This document shows positions 1-7,652 of a stretch of DNA of 12,093 nucleotides, piece after piece; position 1 is the stretch's first letter; the number at the start of each line of letters is the position of its first letter. The notes beneath the pieces were generated by a model, which saw only the letters and a program-made list of their open reading frames with translations, was not told where the DNA came from and ran no database searches. Both the position numbers and the translations under genes were made by a program. The stretch lies in contig CAMYNZ010000046.1 of assembly GCA_947259865.1 (NCBI GenBank), positions 14,264 to 26,356 on the forward strand, given 5' to 3'. The stretch comes from an uncultured Desulfobacterales bacterium (GTDB lineage: Bacteria; Desulfobacterota; Desulfobacteria; Desulfobacterales; G020354645).

Positions 1-1638
1 GCCTATTCAGAGGCAGTTGGCGTTATGATTTTCTATAAGGTCGGCGAACTGCTGCAGGATTTGGCCGTATCGCGTTCGCGCCGCTCGATACGATCCCTTC
101 TTTCCGCAAAGCCGGACCGGGCTGTTATAAAAACACCCACTGGTTATCGCGAAGTAACCCCGGCGTCCGTGGGGGTTGGAGAATTAATACTTGTTAAACC
201 CAGCGAAAAAGTTCCTCTTGATGGTGAAGTAATATCCGGCAACTCTCAATTGGATTCATCCGCCCTTACTGGGGAATTTGTGCCTGTAACCGTTGGTCCC
301 GGAAATTCCGTCATGGCCGGGCAGATCAACCAGACAGGAGTCTTAACGGTTCGGGTGTCCCGGCCTTTCAGCGAATCTTCCATTTCCAAGATTATGGAAC
401 TTGTCGAAAATGCCACTGCCAGAAAAGCCAAAACCGAAAAGTTTATAACGACGTTTGCCCGTTATTACACACCGGCTGTCGTTTTGATCGCTGCCGGCAT
501 TGCTTTTATTCCACCCATACTTGCAGCGGAAGCCTCGTTTAAAACCTGGATTTACCGTGCGTTGGTACTGCTGGTGATCTCATGCCCCTGTGCGCTCGTG
601 GTAAGCATACCCTTAGGCTATTTTGGCGGAATCGGCAGCGCCTCTCGCAGGGGCATCCTGGTAAAAGGCTCCAATTATATTGATGCACTGGCTGCCATTG
701 ACACGGTCGTCTTTGACAAAACCGGCACATTGACCAAGGGGGTGTTTGAAGTCAAAGAGGTGGTTAACCTAAACGGGCTTTCAAAAGCGCAGCTTCTTGA
801 ATTTGCGGCGGCAGCCGAATATCAATCCAACCACCCCATTGCAGCATCCATTTTAGCGGCTTTCTCCCGCAATGGTGGAAAACTGGACACAAAAAATATA
901 TCCAGCCACCTTAACATGGCCGGCAAAGGCGTCAAAGCCCGGTACGGCAAGCATACCATTCTTGTAGGCAATGACAATCTCATGCATCAGGAAGCAATTG
1001 ACCATGACAAATGCGATTTCGACGGCACTGTGGCGCATATCTCCGTAGATGGCCACTACGCTGGCTATCTTACCGTCGGGGATGAGATTCGACCGGATGC
1101 GGAAAGGGCGATCCGCGGTCTGCGCGATAACGGTGTCAAGCAAATTGCAATGTTGACCGGCGATAACATTCGGGCGGCTGAGGGCGTCTCAAAAAGACTG
1201 GGTCTTGATCGCTTCTACGCAAACCTTTTACCGGAAGACAAAGTCAGAATATTTGAAAAAATCGGAAAAGAAAATCAGAACAGACGAAAAATTGCCTTCG
1301 TTGGTGATGGGATTAATGATGCTCCAGTCATTGCCCGGGCAGATGTTGGCGTGGCCATGGGCGCACTGGGCTCAGATGCCGCTATCGAAACCGCCGATGT
1401 TGTTCTTATGACAGATTCACCTTCTAAATTGGTTGAAGCTGTTTCAGTTGCAAAACAGACCCGAAAAATAGTCTGGCAAAACATAAGCCTGGCATTTCTC
1501 ATTAAAGCAGTATTCATTACTCTGGGGGCTATTGGGCTGGCATCTATGTGGGAGGCGGTGTTTGCCGATATGGGTACTGCCCTAGTCGCCGTAGCAAATT
1601 CTGCGAGGATACTGGCTCACAAAAGCATCCTCAGCTAA
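1..1638 (+). CDS. Heavy-metal P1B-type ATPase, probably Zn/Cd/Pb exporter (5' end cut off by window)
   Basis: This is an inner-membrane pump that uses ATP hydrolysis to expel soft divalent metals. The reading frame is open from base 1, and the residues before the first ATG (position 25) already match the P1B membrane and A-domain entry, so the true start and any N-terminal metal-binding domain lie outside. Counting from that ATG, the visible motifs are TGEF at 82-85 (actuator domain), the CPC metal site at 187-189, the phosphorylated Asp of DKTGTLT at 231, the HP nucleotide-binding motif at 270-271 and GDGINDAP at 427-434. Near the C-terminus, Asp515 in FADMGTALVAVANSARIL matches the last-helix Asp of ZntA-type pumps and points to Zn/Cd/Pb rather than Cu. 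The gene runs convergently to a ZIP permease 76 bp away. The family is certain; the exact metal is inferred. Confidence 0.93.
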   Translation, partial: AYSEAVGVMIFYKVGELLQDLAVSRSRRSIRSLLSAKPDRAVIKTPTGYREVTPASVGVGELILVKPSEKVPLDGEVISGNSQLDSSALTGEFVPVTVGPGNSVMAGQINQTGVLTVRVSRPFSESSISKIMELVENATARKAKTEKFITTFARYYTPAVVLIAAGIAFIPPILAAEASFKTWIYRALVLLVISCPCALVVSIPLGYFGGIGSASRRGILVKGSNYIDALAAIDTVVFDKTGTLTKGVFEVKEVVNLNGLSKAQLLEFAAAAEYQSNHPIAASILAAFSRNGGKLDTKNISSHLNMAGKGVKARYGKHTILVGNDNLMHQEAIDHDKCDFDGTVAHISVDGHYAGYLTVGDEIRPDAERAIRGLRDNGVKQIAMLTGDNIRAAEGVSKRLGLDRFYANLLPEDKVRIFEKIGKENQNRRKIAFVGDGINDAPVIARADVGVAMGALGSDAAIETADVVLMTDSPSKLVEAVSVAKQTRKIVWQNISLAFLIKAVFITLGAIGLASMWEAVFADMGTALVAVANSARILAHKSILS

Positions 1639-1714
1639 TGGATCTTGCTATCGAAGCTATGAACTCAGGGATCTGTGGTTATACAAAGCAAAAAGTGATT
1701 TGGGCAACAGCGTC

Positions 1715-2530
1715 TTAACCTAAAGCGACATCAAGTGTCATCATGACCGCAAAGCCCAGCATCGCTCCGCAAGTAGCAATATCCGTGTTTTTTTCGAGCT
1801 GGGACTCGGGTATGAGTTCTTCAATTACCACATAAATCATTGCGCCTGCAGCAAACGCAAGCGCATAAGGCAGAATGGGTCGCATATATATAACGGCCAC
1901 TGCCCCAAGCACGCCGGCCGCCGGTTCAACGACCCCCGATAATTGTCCGTACCAAAAACTTTTTAGCCTTGAAACTCCCTCGCGGCGCAGTGGTACGGAC
2001 ACGGCCGTGCCTTCAGGAAAATTCTGTATACCGATACCCAGGGCTAATGCCATGGCGCCGCCAAGGGTTGCGGTTGGCAAATCATATGCCAAAGCTCCAA
2101 ATGCCACACCTACAGCCAGCCCCTCCGGGATGTTATGTATCGTAATCGCCAATACCAAGAGCACACTTCTGCGCCAGCTTGTGCTGATACCTTCTGCTTC
2201 CTCAGTGGGGAATCCGAGATGCAAATGGGGGAGTAATTTATCAATAATCCAAATAAAGGCACCTCCCAAAAGGAACCCTACAGTAGCAGGTATCCAGGCG
2301 GGCAGGTTTGATTGTTCGGCCATTTCAATTGCCGGTGCCAGCAAGGACCAGTATGAAGCGGCAATCATGACACCGGCGGCAAACCCGAGCATCGCATCTA
2401 AAATTTTTCGATTGACACTCCTAAAAAAGAATACCAATCCGGCACCCAATGCGGTCAGAAACCAAGTAAATAGCGTCGCAATAAGTGCCTGCCAAATCGG
2501 ATTCAAGTCAGTAAAAAATTGAATTAACAT
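1715..2530 (-). CDS. ZIP-family divalent metal transporter
   Basis: This membrane permease of the ZIP (ZupT/GufA-like) family moves Zn2+ or related divalent metals into the cytoplasm. The 271-residue protein has about eight hydrophobic segments. The metal-site helices carry HNIPEG at 132-137 and NFPEG at 170-174, with a further Glu in SGVVEPAAG (Glu202) and EELIPES near 238. A short His-containing stretch (HLHLG, 102-106) lies in the loop between helices 3 and 4. I chose the ATG at 2530. A TTG at 2554 would add eight charged residues and has no clear Shine-Dalgarno, although the GGAAAGG before the ATG is about 15 bp away, longer than ideal. It faces the P1B ATPase, so an importer and an exporter of similar metals sit side by side. 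Metal specificity cannot be read from the sequence. Confidence 0.9.
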   Translation of the reverse strand: MLIQFFTDLNPIWQALIATLFTWFLTALGAGLVFFFRSVNRKILDAMLGFAAGVMIAASYWSLLAPAIEMAEQSNLPAWIPATVGFLLGGAFIWIIDKLLPHLHLGFPTEEAEGISTSWRRSVLLVLAITIHNIPEGLAVGVAFGALAYDLPTATLGGAMALALGIGIQNFPEGTAVSVPLRREGVSRLKSFWYGQLSGVVEPAAGVLGAVAVIYMRPILPYALAFAAGAMIYVVIEELIPESQLEKNTDIATCGAMLGFAVMMTLDVALG

Positions 2531-3037
2531 AACAGATGCTATTTTCCTTTCCAAGTTTTAGAGAAGATACCCATGCAATGGTACATTTACAATTTGAGCG
2601 ATCCTGCGGAAAATCCACCACCAAATGCTCGAATATTTTATTTGCGTTTACCATATAACATCCTAATAAAATATGCAATAATATGGATATTGAATTTACA
2701 CTGAGGCGATCATTTTGTGGCCCCAAAAATAATTCGTTTACCGAGTTCGCTTCTTTTGCCTTTGCCTTAAAGGCGAAGGCTGCAGGCAAGCAAACCTGTC
2801 AGCCTTGAAATCTTATTAATCAGAATTAATATGGGATCATAATTTTAGAAATTAAAGGGCCGTTGCCCAATCACGATCCCCGCTTTGACCGTTGCGAATT
2901 GCGCCCAGGTATGTTACCCCATCAGCAGGTTTTTCCCGGTGATAGATTTTCCGGCCCGGGCGTGTGTTGATGTGGGGGAGGGCAACAATTGCGGGTTTTT
3001 CTGGCGGTTTTTTGGATCAACGGCAAATCAGGTAATT
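2531..3037. other. Intergenic region between divergent ZIP permease and lgt genes
   Basis: No convincing gene is present in these 507 bp. The region must hold the promoters of both the ZIP gene (leftward) and lgt (rightward). The left two thirds are AT-rich. A hairpin with a 9-bp stem (GCCTTTGCC at 2758-2766, GGCGAAGGC at 2772-2780, loop TTAAA, one T/G wobble) is visible, but no T-run follows on either strand, so it is not an obvious terminator. The open frame that runs into lgt from about 2885 has no ribosome-binding site and no resemblance to Lgt, so I treat it as non-coding. No metal-regulator operator was recognised. Confidence 0.6.
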
Positions 3038-3895
3038 ATGGACACTTTTTGGAACTGGTGGCAACATATACCGGAGCGTTTGGATCCCGTTATTTTTCAG
3101 ATCGGCGGATTCAAGCTCCAGTATTACGGATTGATGTATGTTATCGCATTTGTGATTACATATGTTCTGGCACTCTATCGCCTCAAGCGCGAGGAAAGAT
3201 TTGATGTTTCCACAGACCAGATCCAGGCCCTGGTTACTTACATGTTGCTGGGGGTTATCGTCGGCGGTCGTTTAGGGTATGTCTTGTTTTACAATTTGTC
3301 CTATTATCTAAACCACCCCCTGGAGATCATACTTCCCTTTGAATTTTCAAACGGAATAAAATTTACCGGCATCACCGGAATGTCCTACCACGGTGGTTTG
3401 ATTTGCGTCATACTGTTTGCCTGGCTGTATGCGCGCAGAGCCGGGCTGAATTTTTTGGCGATGACGGATTTATTTGTACCGGCCATCCCGCTGGGTTATA
3501 CTTTTGGCCGCATCGGAAACTTTATCAACGGTGAATTATACGGCCGGGTGGCGTCCGTGCCGTTCGGCATGTATTTTCCCCAGGCCCCCGGACCTCAGAT
3601 GCGTCATCCATCCCAACTGTACGAGGCTTTTTTCGAAGGGCTTTTTTTATTCGGGGTGCTGTGGGCCCTGCGAAAAATTATCCAGACCCGGGGGGCCATG
3701 CTGGCTCTTTATTTGATTGGCTACGGCAGCGCCCGCTTTTTCATCGAATACTTCCGTCAACCGGATGACCATCTGGGATTTGTTGTGCTATCTTTTTCAA
3801 TGGGCCAGGTGCTTTGCATGTTCATGATAGCCGGCGGGCTCTTGCTGTACGGATATTTCCGGCACACTGAAAAAACTTCCGGGGCTACCGGCTAG
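3038..3895 (+). CDS. lgt: Prolipoprotein diacylglyceryl transferase
   Basis: Lgt transfers diacylglycerol from phosphatidylglycerol to the lipobox Cys of prolipoproteins at the outer face of the inner membrane, the first step of lipoprotein maturation. The 285-residue product is close to the usual size of about 290 and is strongly hydrophobic, with about seven membrane segments. The family signature GRIGNFINGELYGR lies at 157-170. The essential His is in YHGG (His118), HPSQLYE is at 190-196, and the conserved Arg/Glu set SARFFIEYFR is at 231-240. I chose the ATG at 3038 because AGG lies five bases upstream and the protein then begins as typical Lgt does (short amphipathic segment, then QIGGFKLQYYGLMY). 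An upstream in-frame TTG would add 51 unrelated residues. The next gene, cysS, lies 258 bp downstream with a mobile element between them. Confidence 0.95.
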   Translation: MDTFWNWWQHIPERLDPVIFQIGGFKLQYYGLMYVIAFVITYVLALYRLKREERFDVSTDQIQALVTYMLLGVIVGGRLGYVLFYNLSYYLNHPLEIILPFEFSNGIKFTGITGMSYHGGLICVILFAWLYARRAGLNFLAMTDLFVPAIPLGYTFGRIGNFINGELYGRVASVPFGMYFPQAPGPQMRHPSQLYEAFFEGLFLFGVLWALRKIIQTRGAMLALYLIGYGSARFFIEYFRQPDDHLGFVVLSFSMGQVLCMFMIAGGLLLYGYFRHTEKTSGATG

Positions 3896-3906
3896 GCGCC
3901 CATGCT

Positions 3907-3944
3907 GCCCTGCCCAGATATATGAGGGATCGGGGTGTTTTTTT
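3907..3944 (+). terminator. Possible rho-independent terminator after lgt
   Basis: Eleven bases after the lgt stop, CCC-TG-CCC (3908-3915) can pair with GGG-ATC-GGG (3926-3934) around a 10-base AT-rich loop, followed by GTG and seven Ts (3938-3944). The stem is imperfect. The T-run belongs to the left terminal repeat of the inserted element, so any terminator activity would be partly brought by that element. Confidence 0.35.
3916..3924 (+). repeat. Left copy of flanking direct repeat (target-site duplication)
   Basis: AGATATATG occurs here and again at 4139-4147, directly outside the two terminal inverted repeats of the element between them. Eight or nine identical bases at both edges are what a transposition target duplication looks like; the ninth base (G) may belong to the element end. 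Confidence 0.55.
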
Positions 3945-4138
3945 CACGCCAAGATGATCGCCCCGGTGCTTCTAATGGACAGAGGGCTATTGCCGCCAAG
4001 AAAGGCAAAACACAGCGTCGGTTCTTGTTGAAGTGAAAGTTTTAAATAGCCGGCAGTAAAATGCAAGGCAGTTGCCGCTGTTAGGTTTGGCAGGCAACAA
4101 CCCGGCATCTTGCCGTGAAAAAAATACCCCGACCCCTG
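3924..4138. mobile_element. MITE-like non-coding element with terminal inverted repeats
   Basis: The first 33 bases (3924-3956) and the reverse complement of the last 33 (4106-4138) agree at 29 positions. Both share AGGG(A/G)TCGGGGT, seven Ts, CACG and CAAGATG. The flanks AGATATAT at 3916-3923 and 4139-4146 are identical, consistent with an 8-9 bp target duplication. The interior of about 150 bp has no meaningful open frame, so the element must have been moved by a transposase encoded elsewhere. The right end reads CAGGGGTCGGGG inward. A CAGGG-type end with a duplication of about 8 bp recalls ISAs1-like elements, but that family link is only a guess. The right edge lies 15 bp before the cysS ATG. 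Confidence 0.6.
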
Positions 4139-4147
4139 AGATATATG
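4139..4147 (+). repeat. Right copy of flanking direct repeat (target-site duplication)
   Basis: AGATATATG here matches 3916-3924 exactly. It lies six bases before the cysS ATG and takes the place where a Shine-Dalgarno sequence would normally stand. Confidence 0.55.
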
Positions 4148-4153
4148 TAAATA

Positions 4154-5551
4154 ATGGCAAAACTTTATCTATATAATACGTTAACCAGGAGAAAAGAAGA
4201 ATTCAATCCGGTTGGATCGGATCTTGTCGGCCTGTATACCTGCGGCCCCACGGTTTACAATTACGCCCATATCGGTAATCTGCGAACTTACATATTTGAA
4301 GATATATTAAAACGCGTGCTGCTGTACAATGGATTTCGTGTTAAGCATGTCATGAATATTACGGATGTGGGCCATTTAACCGGTGACCGCGATATGGGTG
4401 AAGATAAAATCGAAAAAGGTGCTGCCCGGGAGGGCAAATCCGCCTGGGACATTGCCGGCTATTATACCGAGGCCTTTAAAAACGATATCGCAAAATTGAA
4501 TATTCTGGAACCCGATATCTGGTGCCGGGCCACCGATGCCATTCCCGAGCAGATCGCTTTGGTCCAAACCCTGACCGACAAGGGATATACCTATCAAACC
4601 AGTGACGGTATCTATTTTGACACCTCCCGTATCAAGGATTATGCCAAACTGTCCAATCAGAAACTCGATGCGTTGCAGGAGGGTGCCCGGGTGGAAAAAA
4701 ATCCGGAAAAGAAAAACGCAACCGATTTTGCACTCTGGAAACTTTCACCCAAAGATGTCCAGCGGCAAATGGAGTGGGATTCTCCCTGGGGAGTGGGATT
4801 TCCGGGATGGCATCTGGAATGTTCGGCCATGAGCATGAAATTTCTAGACAAAAATCTCGATATTCACTGTGGCGGAACGGATCATGTAGACGTCCACCAT
4901 ACCAATGAAATAGCTCAATCCGAGGCGGCAACCGGCAAAAAGTTCTTTAATTTCTGGATGCACGGCGCTTTTTTAAACATCCAGGGGGGTAAAAAAATGG
5001 CCAAAAGCGCAGAAAATTTTTTAACCCTGGAAAACACCTTTGTTAAACAGGGCATTCATCCGCTGGTTTATCGATTTGCGGCCTTTCAAACCCATTATCG
5101 AAAACCCATGGAATACAGCCCGGAAGCGGTTCACGCTGCTCAAAACGGTTTGCGCCATTTGCAAAACCAGATACGCGAAATCGCCGAAGCGCCTAAAACT
5201 TCCCCCACATCGATTGAAACAGACTTTAAGAAAAAATTTTTAAATGCCGTTAATGCGGATCTGAATATGCCCCGGGCGATGGCAGTGGTGCAGGAATTGT
5301 TGAAATCACGCCGCCCTGATTCAGAAAAGCGGACAACGATGATGGATTTCGATCGTATTCTGGGTCTGGATTTGGACAAGGTTGATAAAACCGACAGCCT
5401 GCCGTCTGAAATTCAACAGATTGTTGAAAACCGCATAAAAGCGCGGGTGGAGAAAGATTGGGCGATGTCCGATCGGCTGCGTGATGCTATCCAGGCCCGC
5501 GGGTATGTGGTGCAGGATACCAAAGACGGGATGAAGGTTTTCAAGCCTTAA
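4154..5551 (+). CDS. cysS: Cysteinyl-tRNA synthetase
   Basis: This cytoplasmic class I aminoacyl-tRNA synthetase charges tRNA-Cys with cysteine. The 465-residue protein is of usual length. The HIGH-type motif is HIGN at 39-42 and the KMSKS-type loop is KMAKS at 281-285, an Ala variant I recall from other CysRS proteins. The zinc ligands that recognise cysteine are all present: Cys30 (YTCGPT), Cys223 (LECSAMS), His248 and Glu252 (HVDVHHTNEIAQ). They match the E. coli set Cys28/Cys209/His234/Glu238 with constant offsets. The anticodon-binding helical domain follows to the end. The start ATG at 4154 gives the canonical MAKLYLYNTLTRRKEEF beginning. No Shine-Dalgarno is visible ahead of it, and the duplication left by the upstream element occupies that position. 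Expression may therefore rely on element-borne signals or weak initiation. Confidence 0.97.
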   Translation: MAKLYLYNTLTRRKEEFNPVGSDLVGLYTCGPTVYNYAHIGNLRTYIFEDILKRVLLYNGFRVKHVMNITDVGHLTGDRDMGEDKIEKGAAREGKSAWDIAGYYTEAFKNDIAKLNILEPDIWCRATDAIPEQIALVQTLTDKGYTYQTSDGIYFDTSRIKDYAKLSNQKLDALQEGARVEKNPEKKNATDFALWKLSPKDVQRQMEWDSPWGVGFPGWHLECSAMSMKFLDKNLDIHCGGTDHVDVHHTNEIAQSEAATGKKFFNFWMHGAFLNIQGGKKMAKSAENFLTLENTFVKQGIHPLVYRFAAFQTHYRKPMEYSPEAVHAAQNGLRHLQNQIREIAEAPKTSPTSIETDFKKKFLNAVNADLNMPRAMAVVQELLKSRRPDSEKRTTMMDFDRILGLDLDKVDKTDSLPSEIQQIVENRIKARVEKDWAMSDRLRDAIQARGYVVQDTKDGMKVFKP

Positions 5552-5655
5552 CGGGCTGCTGCCCAAATCCATTTTCACCTGGTTGAAAACGTTTTTGATT
5601 TTCGCCGCCGGCGGAATTTCGGGCCCGCATCAAGCCCAAAAACTCGCCCGTCAGG

Positions 5656-5672
5656 TCCCGCTGCAAGCGGGA
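5656..5672. repeat. Perfect 7-bp-stem hairpin
   Basis: TCCCGCT (5656-5662) and AGCGGGA (5666-5672) are perfect complements around a GCA loop. It is the most stable of several palindromes in the cysS-znuA gap and lacks a T-run, so it is more likely part of a dispersed intergenic repeat than a terminator. Confidence 0.5.
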
Positions 5673-5904
5673 TACAAAGCGTTTATCCTTCCCTTTGCCA
5701 GGATTGATGGACAAACACGTTATAATGACCGCTCAAAAGGTTCCGGCTAACCGCCCGTTCATAATTCTGACGCCTGGGATGATTGCAAAATTCAGATAAT
5801 TTTGGTTCAGGTGCCACTTCCAGGGCCTGTTTCCGGACGTATGCGTACCAAAGATCTAAATTTTTGACATATATTCTTCACAGTGCCGATTGATTGGTTC
5901 AACC

Positions 5905-5911
5905 GGGGGGA
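5905..5911 (+). promoter_or_regulatory. Ribosome-binding site that fixes the znuA start
   Basis: GGGGGGA ends seven bases before the ATG at 5919. This favours that ATG over the in-frame GTG at 5883, which has no Shine-Dalgarno and would put twelve polar residues in front of the signal peptide. Confidence 0.6.
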
Positions 5912-5918
5912 TATCCTG

Positions 5919-6869
5919 ATGAGAGACCTACCGTTTAAGGCCTGGGTGTGGTTCGGATTGATCTTCCTGGGTCTGGCCCCGACAGTGCCGGCAGCCGGTA
6001 AAATCTCCATATTCGTCAGCATTCCGCCCCAGAAATACCATGTGGAAAGGATCGGTGGCGATCGGGTTGCCGTTTCCGTTTTGGCCGAGCCGGGCGACGA
6101 TCCCCATACTTTTGCTCCAAAACCACAACAGATGGTCTCCCTCGCCAAAGCCGACGTTTATTTTGCTATCGGTATCGGAATCGAACAAGCCTGGCTTAAA
6201 AAAATTAAAGCCGTTAACCCTAAAATGCAGATTGTGCACACGGACAGGGGCATTCAAAAGATTCCCATGACCGCATATCCGCGTCACGGAGATAACGCGA
6301 CCCATCAGCCGAAAACGCCGCCCGGCTCCGGTCAGGGACAAAACACTGGCACCGGTAAGCAACATCACCCCGGTTGGCTTGATCCTCACATCTGGCTTTC
6401 CCCACCGCTGGTGATGATCCAGGCCCGTCATATTTTAAACGCCCTGGTCAGTATAGACCCCGCCCAGGGGGCGGTATATGCTGCCAACTATAAGGATTTC
6501 CTGGCTGAACTCGTTGACCTTGACCTCGAGCTGATGGATATTTTTTCCAAAGGGGGCAAACGCCATCAATTTATTGTATTTCATCCGGCCTGGGGATATT
6601 TTGCCCATGCTTATGGCCTAGAACAGGTCCCAATAGAGTTCGAAGGCAAAGACCCCAAACCGGCTCAACTCGTCTCGCTCATCGATTACGCTAAAAAACA
6701 CCGGATTAAGGTGATTTTTGTTCAACCGCAATTTTCCACTAAAAGCGCCCAAATCGTGGCTCGGGAAATCGGCGGCCAGGTCGCTCGGGCGGATCCCCTG
6801 GCGCTGGATTGGGCCGATAATATCCGACGCCAGGCGGCAATATTCAAATCGGTGTTAATAAAGGAGTAA
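5919..6869 (+). CDS. znuA: Periplasmic zinc (or Mn) binding protein of ABC importer, ZnuA-like
   Basis: This is a cluster A-I substrate-binding protein that captures a transition metal in the periplasm and delivers it to ZnuB. The 316-residue product starts with a signal peptide: charged start, hydrophobic core at about 8-20, and probable cleavage after PTVPAA near 26. Metal ligands expected for the family are present: His63 in DPHTFAPKP, His157 in LDPHIWLSP, His222 in VFHPAWGYF and an acidic residue in ADPLALDW (Asp292). The loop before His157 (about 120-150) is long, rich in Gly, Pro and Gln, and contains only four His (RHG, THQ, HH). That is much poorer in His than classic ZnuA loops, so the metal could be Zn or Mn. 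znuC starts 2 bp after its stop. The signals for the whole operon must lie in the gap upstream. Confidence 0.88.
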   Translation: MRDLPFKAWVWFGLIFLGLAPTVPAAGKISIFVSIPPQKYHVERIGGDRVAVSVLAEPGDDPHTFAPKPQQMVSLAKADVYFAIGIGIEQAWLKKIKAVNPKMQIVHTDRGIQKIPMTAYPRHGDNATHQPKTPPGSGQGQNTGTGKQHHPGWLDPHIWLSPPLVMIQARHILNALVSIDPAQGAVYAANYKDFLAELVDLDLELMDIFSKGGKRHQFIVFHPAWGYFAHAYGLEQVPIEFEGKDPKPAQLVSLIDYAKKHRIKVIFVQPQFSTKSAQIVAREIGGQVARADPLALDWADNIRRQAAIFKSVLIKE

Positions 6870-6871
6870 TC

Positions 6872-7651
6872 ATGCAGGATGCAATTATCGAGATCCGGGA
6901 CGTTTGTCTGGCCTTTAACGGACAACCGGTATTGACAGACATCAACCTGCGGGTCAAAAGAGGTGCTTTTTTAGCCATGATCGGGCCCAACGGCGGCGGT
7001 AAAACGACCCTTTTGAGGCTGATGCTGGGTCTGCTGTCACCTCAAAAAGGCAGCCTGCGTGTTTTCGGGAAATCCCCCCGTGAAATTTCATACCGCATTG
7101 GGTACGTCCCCCAGGATGTTCATATTAATCAACGCTTTCCCATCTCCGCCCTGGACGTGGTGCTGATGGGAAAACTCAAACCCGGTCGCGGTTGGACCCG
7201 GCATTCACGCAAGGATCGGATTGCCGCCCATGACGCGTTGGAAAAAATGGAAGTGGATGCTTACAGCCATCGCCGTATCGGTGAGCTTTCCGGCGGACAA
7301 CTACAAAGAGTCTTTGTTGCCCGGGCTCTGATTACAGATTCGGAGCTTCTTTTTCTGGACGAACCGACAGCCAGCATCGATACCAAAGGCCAGCGTGAAT
7401 TTTATCAACTGTTGAAAAAGCTCAATGAAACCATCACCATCATCATTGTCAGTCACGATTTAATGGTGCTCTCCGGGTATGTAAAATCTGTCGCCTGCGT
7501 CAATCAGCACCTTCACTATCACGATCAGGCTGAGGTTACGGGTGAAATGCTCGAAACCATGTATAATTGTTCCGTAGAAGAGGTCTGCCAGGTGGAGCTG
7601 GTTGCACACGGACTGCCCCATCGTGTTTTGCGGGCCCATGAGGATGATTGA
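6872..7651 (+). CDS. znuC: ZnuC-like ATP-binding subunit of metal ABC importer
   Basis: This cytoplasmic ATPase subunit powers the ZnuABC importer. The 259-residue protein has Walker A GPNGGGKT (38-45), a Q-loop Gln81 in GYVPQD, signature LSGGQ (139-143), Walker B LLFLDEP with Asp163/Glu164, and the switch His195 in VSHD. A C-terminal tail of about 50 residues follows the ATPase core and holds several His (NQHLHYH near 211-217, then VAHGLPH), a place where some members sense metal; that role here is speculation. A strong AAAGGAG lies six bases before the ATG. The gene starts 2 bp after znuA and ends 1 bp before the znuB start, so the three are surely co-transcribed. Confidence 0.93.
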   Translation: MQDAIIEIRDVCLAFNGQPVLTDINLRVKRGAFLAMIGPNGGGKTTLLRLMLGLLSPQKGSLRVFGKSPREISYRIGYVPQDVHINQRFPISALDVVLMGKLKPGRGWTRHSRKDRIAAHDALEKMEVDAYSHRRIGELSGGQLQRVFVARALITDSELLFLDEPTASIDTKGQREFYQLLKKLNETITIIIVSHDLMVLSGYVKSVACVNQHLHYHDQAEVTGEMLETMYNCSVEEVCQVELVAHGLPHRVLRAHEDD

Positions 7652-7652
7652 T

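Larger units (their letters stand above)
5552..5918. other. Palindrome-rich intergenic region between cysS and znuA
   Basis: No gene is supported in these 367 bp. It opens with a weak 4-bp hairpin GGGC-TGCT-GCCC (5553-5564) that has no T-run. A compact run of self-complementary words follows: AAAACGTTTT (5586-5595), CCGCCGGCGG (5605-5614), CGGGCCCG (5620-5627) and the hairpin at 5656-5672. A TATAAT hexamer lies at 5722-5727 and a TTGACA at 5864-5869, but neither has a good partner at normal spacing, so I do not call a promoter. The znu promoter must lie somewhere here. No symmetrical Zur box was found. Confidence 0.55.

Noticed and set aside
2508..2789. Minus-strand open frame of 93 codons overlapping the ZIP gene start
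   Set aside because: Low-complexity, no recognisable domain, no ribosome-binding site, and it overlaps the start of a clear gene.
2885..2916. TTGACC / TATGTT as an lgt promoter
   Set aside because: The spacing is 19 bp and the -10 match is poor; too weak to call.
2885..3037. N-terminal extension of lgt from an in-frame TTG
   Set aside because: It has no ribosome-binding site, and its 51 residues do not resemble Lgt. The ATG at 3038 gives the normal family start and length.
3896..4153. T-box leader controlling cysS
   Set aside because: No T-box consensus (AGGGTGGNACCGCG-like) or specifier hairpin is present. The symmetry is explained by the terminal inverted repeats of the element.
5722..5727. 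TATAAT as a znu promoter -10 box
   Set aside because: The nearest -35-like words (TTGCCA, TTGATG) stand at spacings of about 21 and 11 bp, outside the normal range, and the hexamer lies almost 200 bp before znuA.
5710..5740. Zur box around GTTATAATG
   Set aside because: Only one half-site is seen, with no inverted partner at the right distance.
5864..5892. TTGACA upstream of znuA as a -35 box
   Set aside because: At 16-18 bp spacing there is only CGATTG or GATTGA, poor -10 matches.
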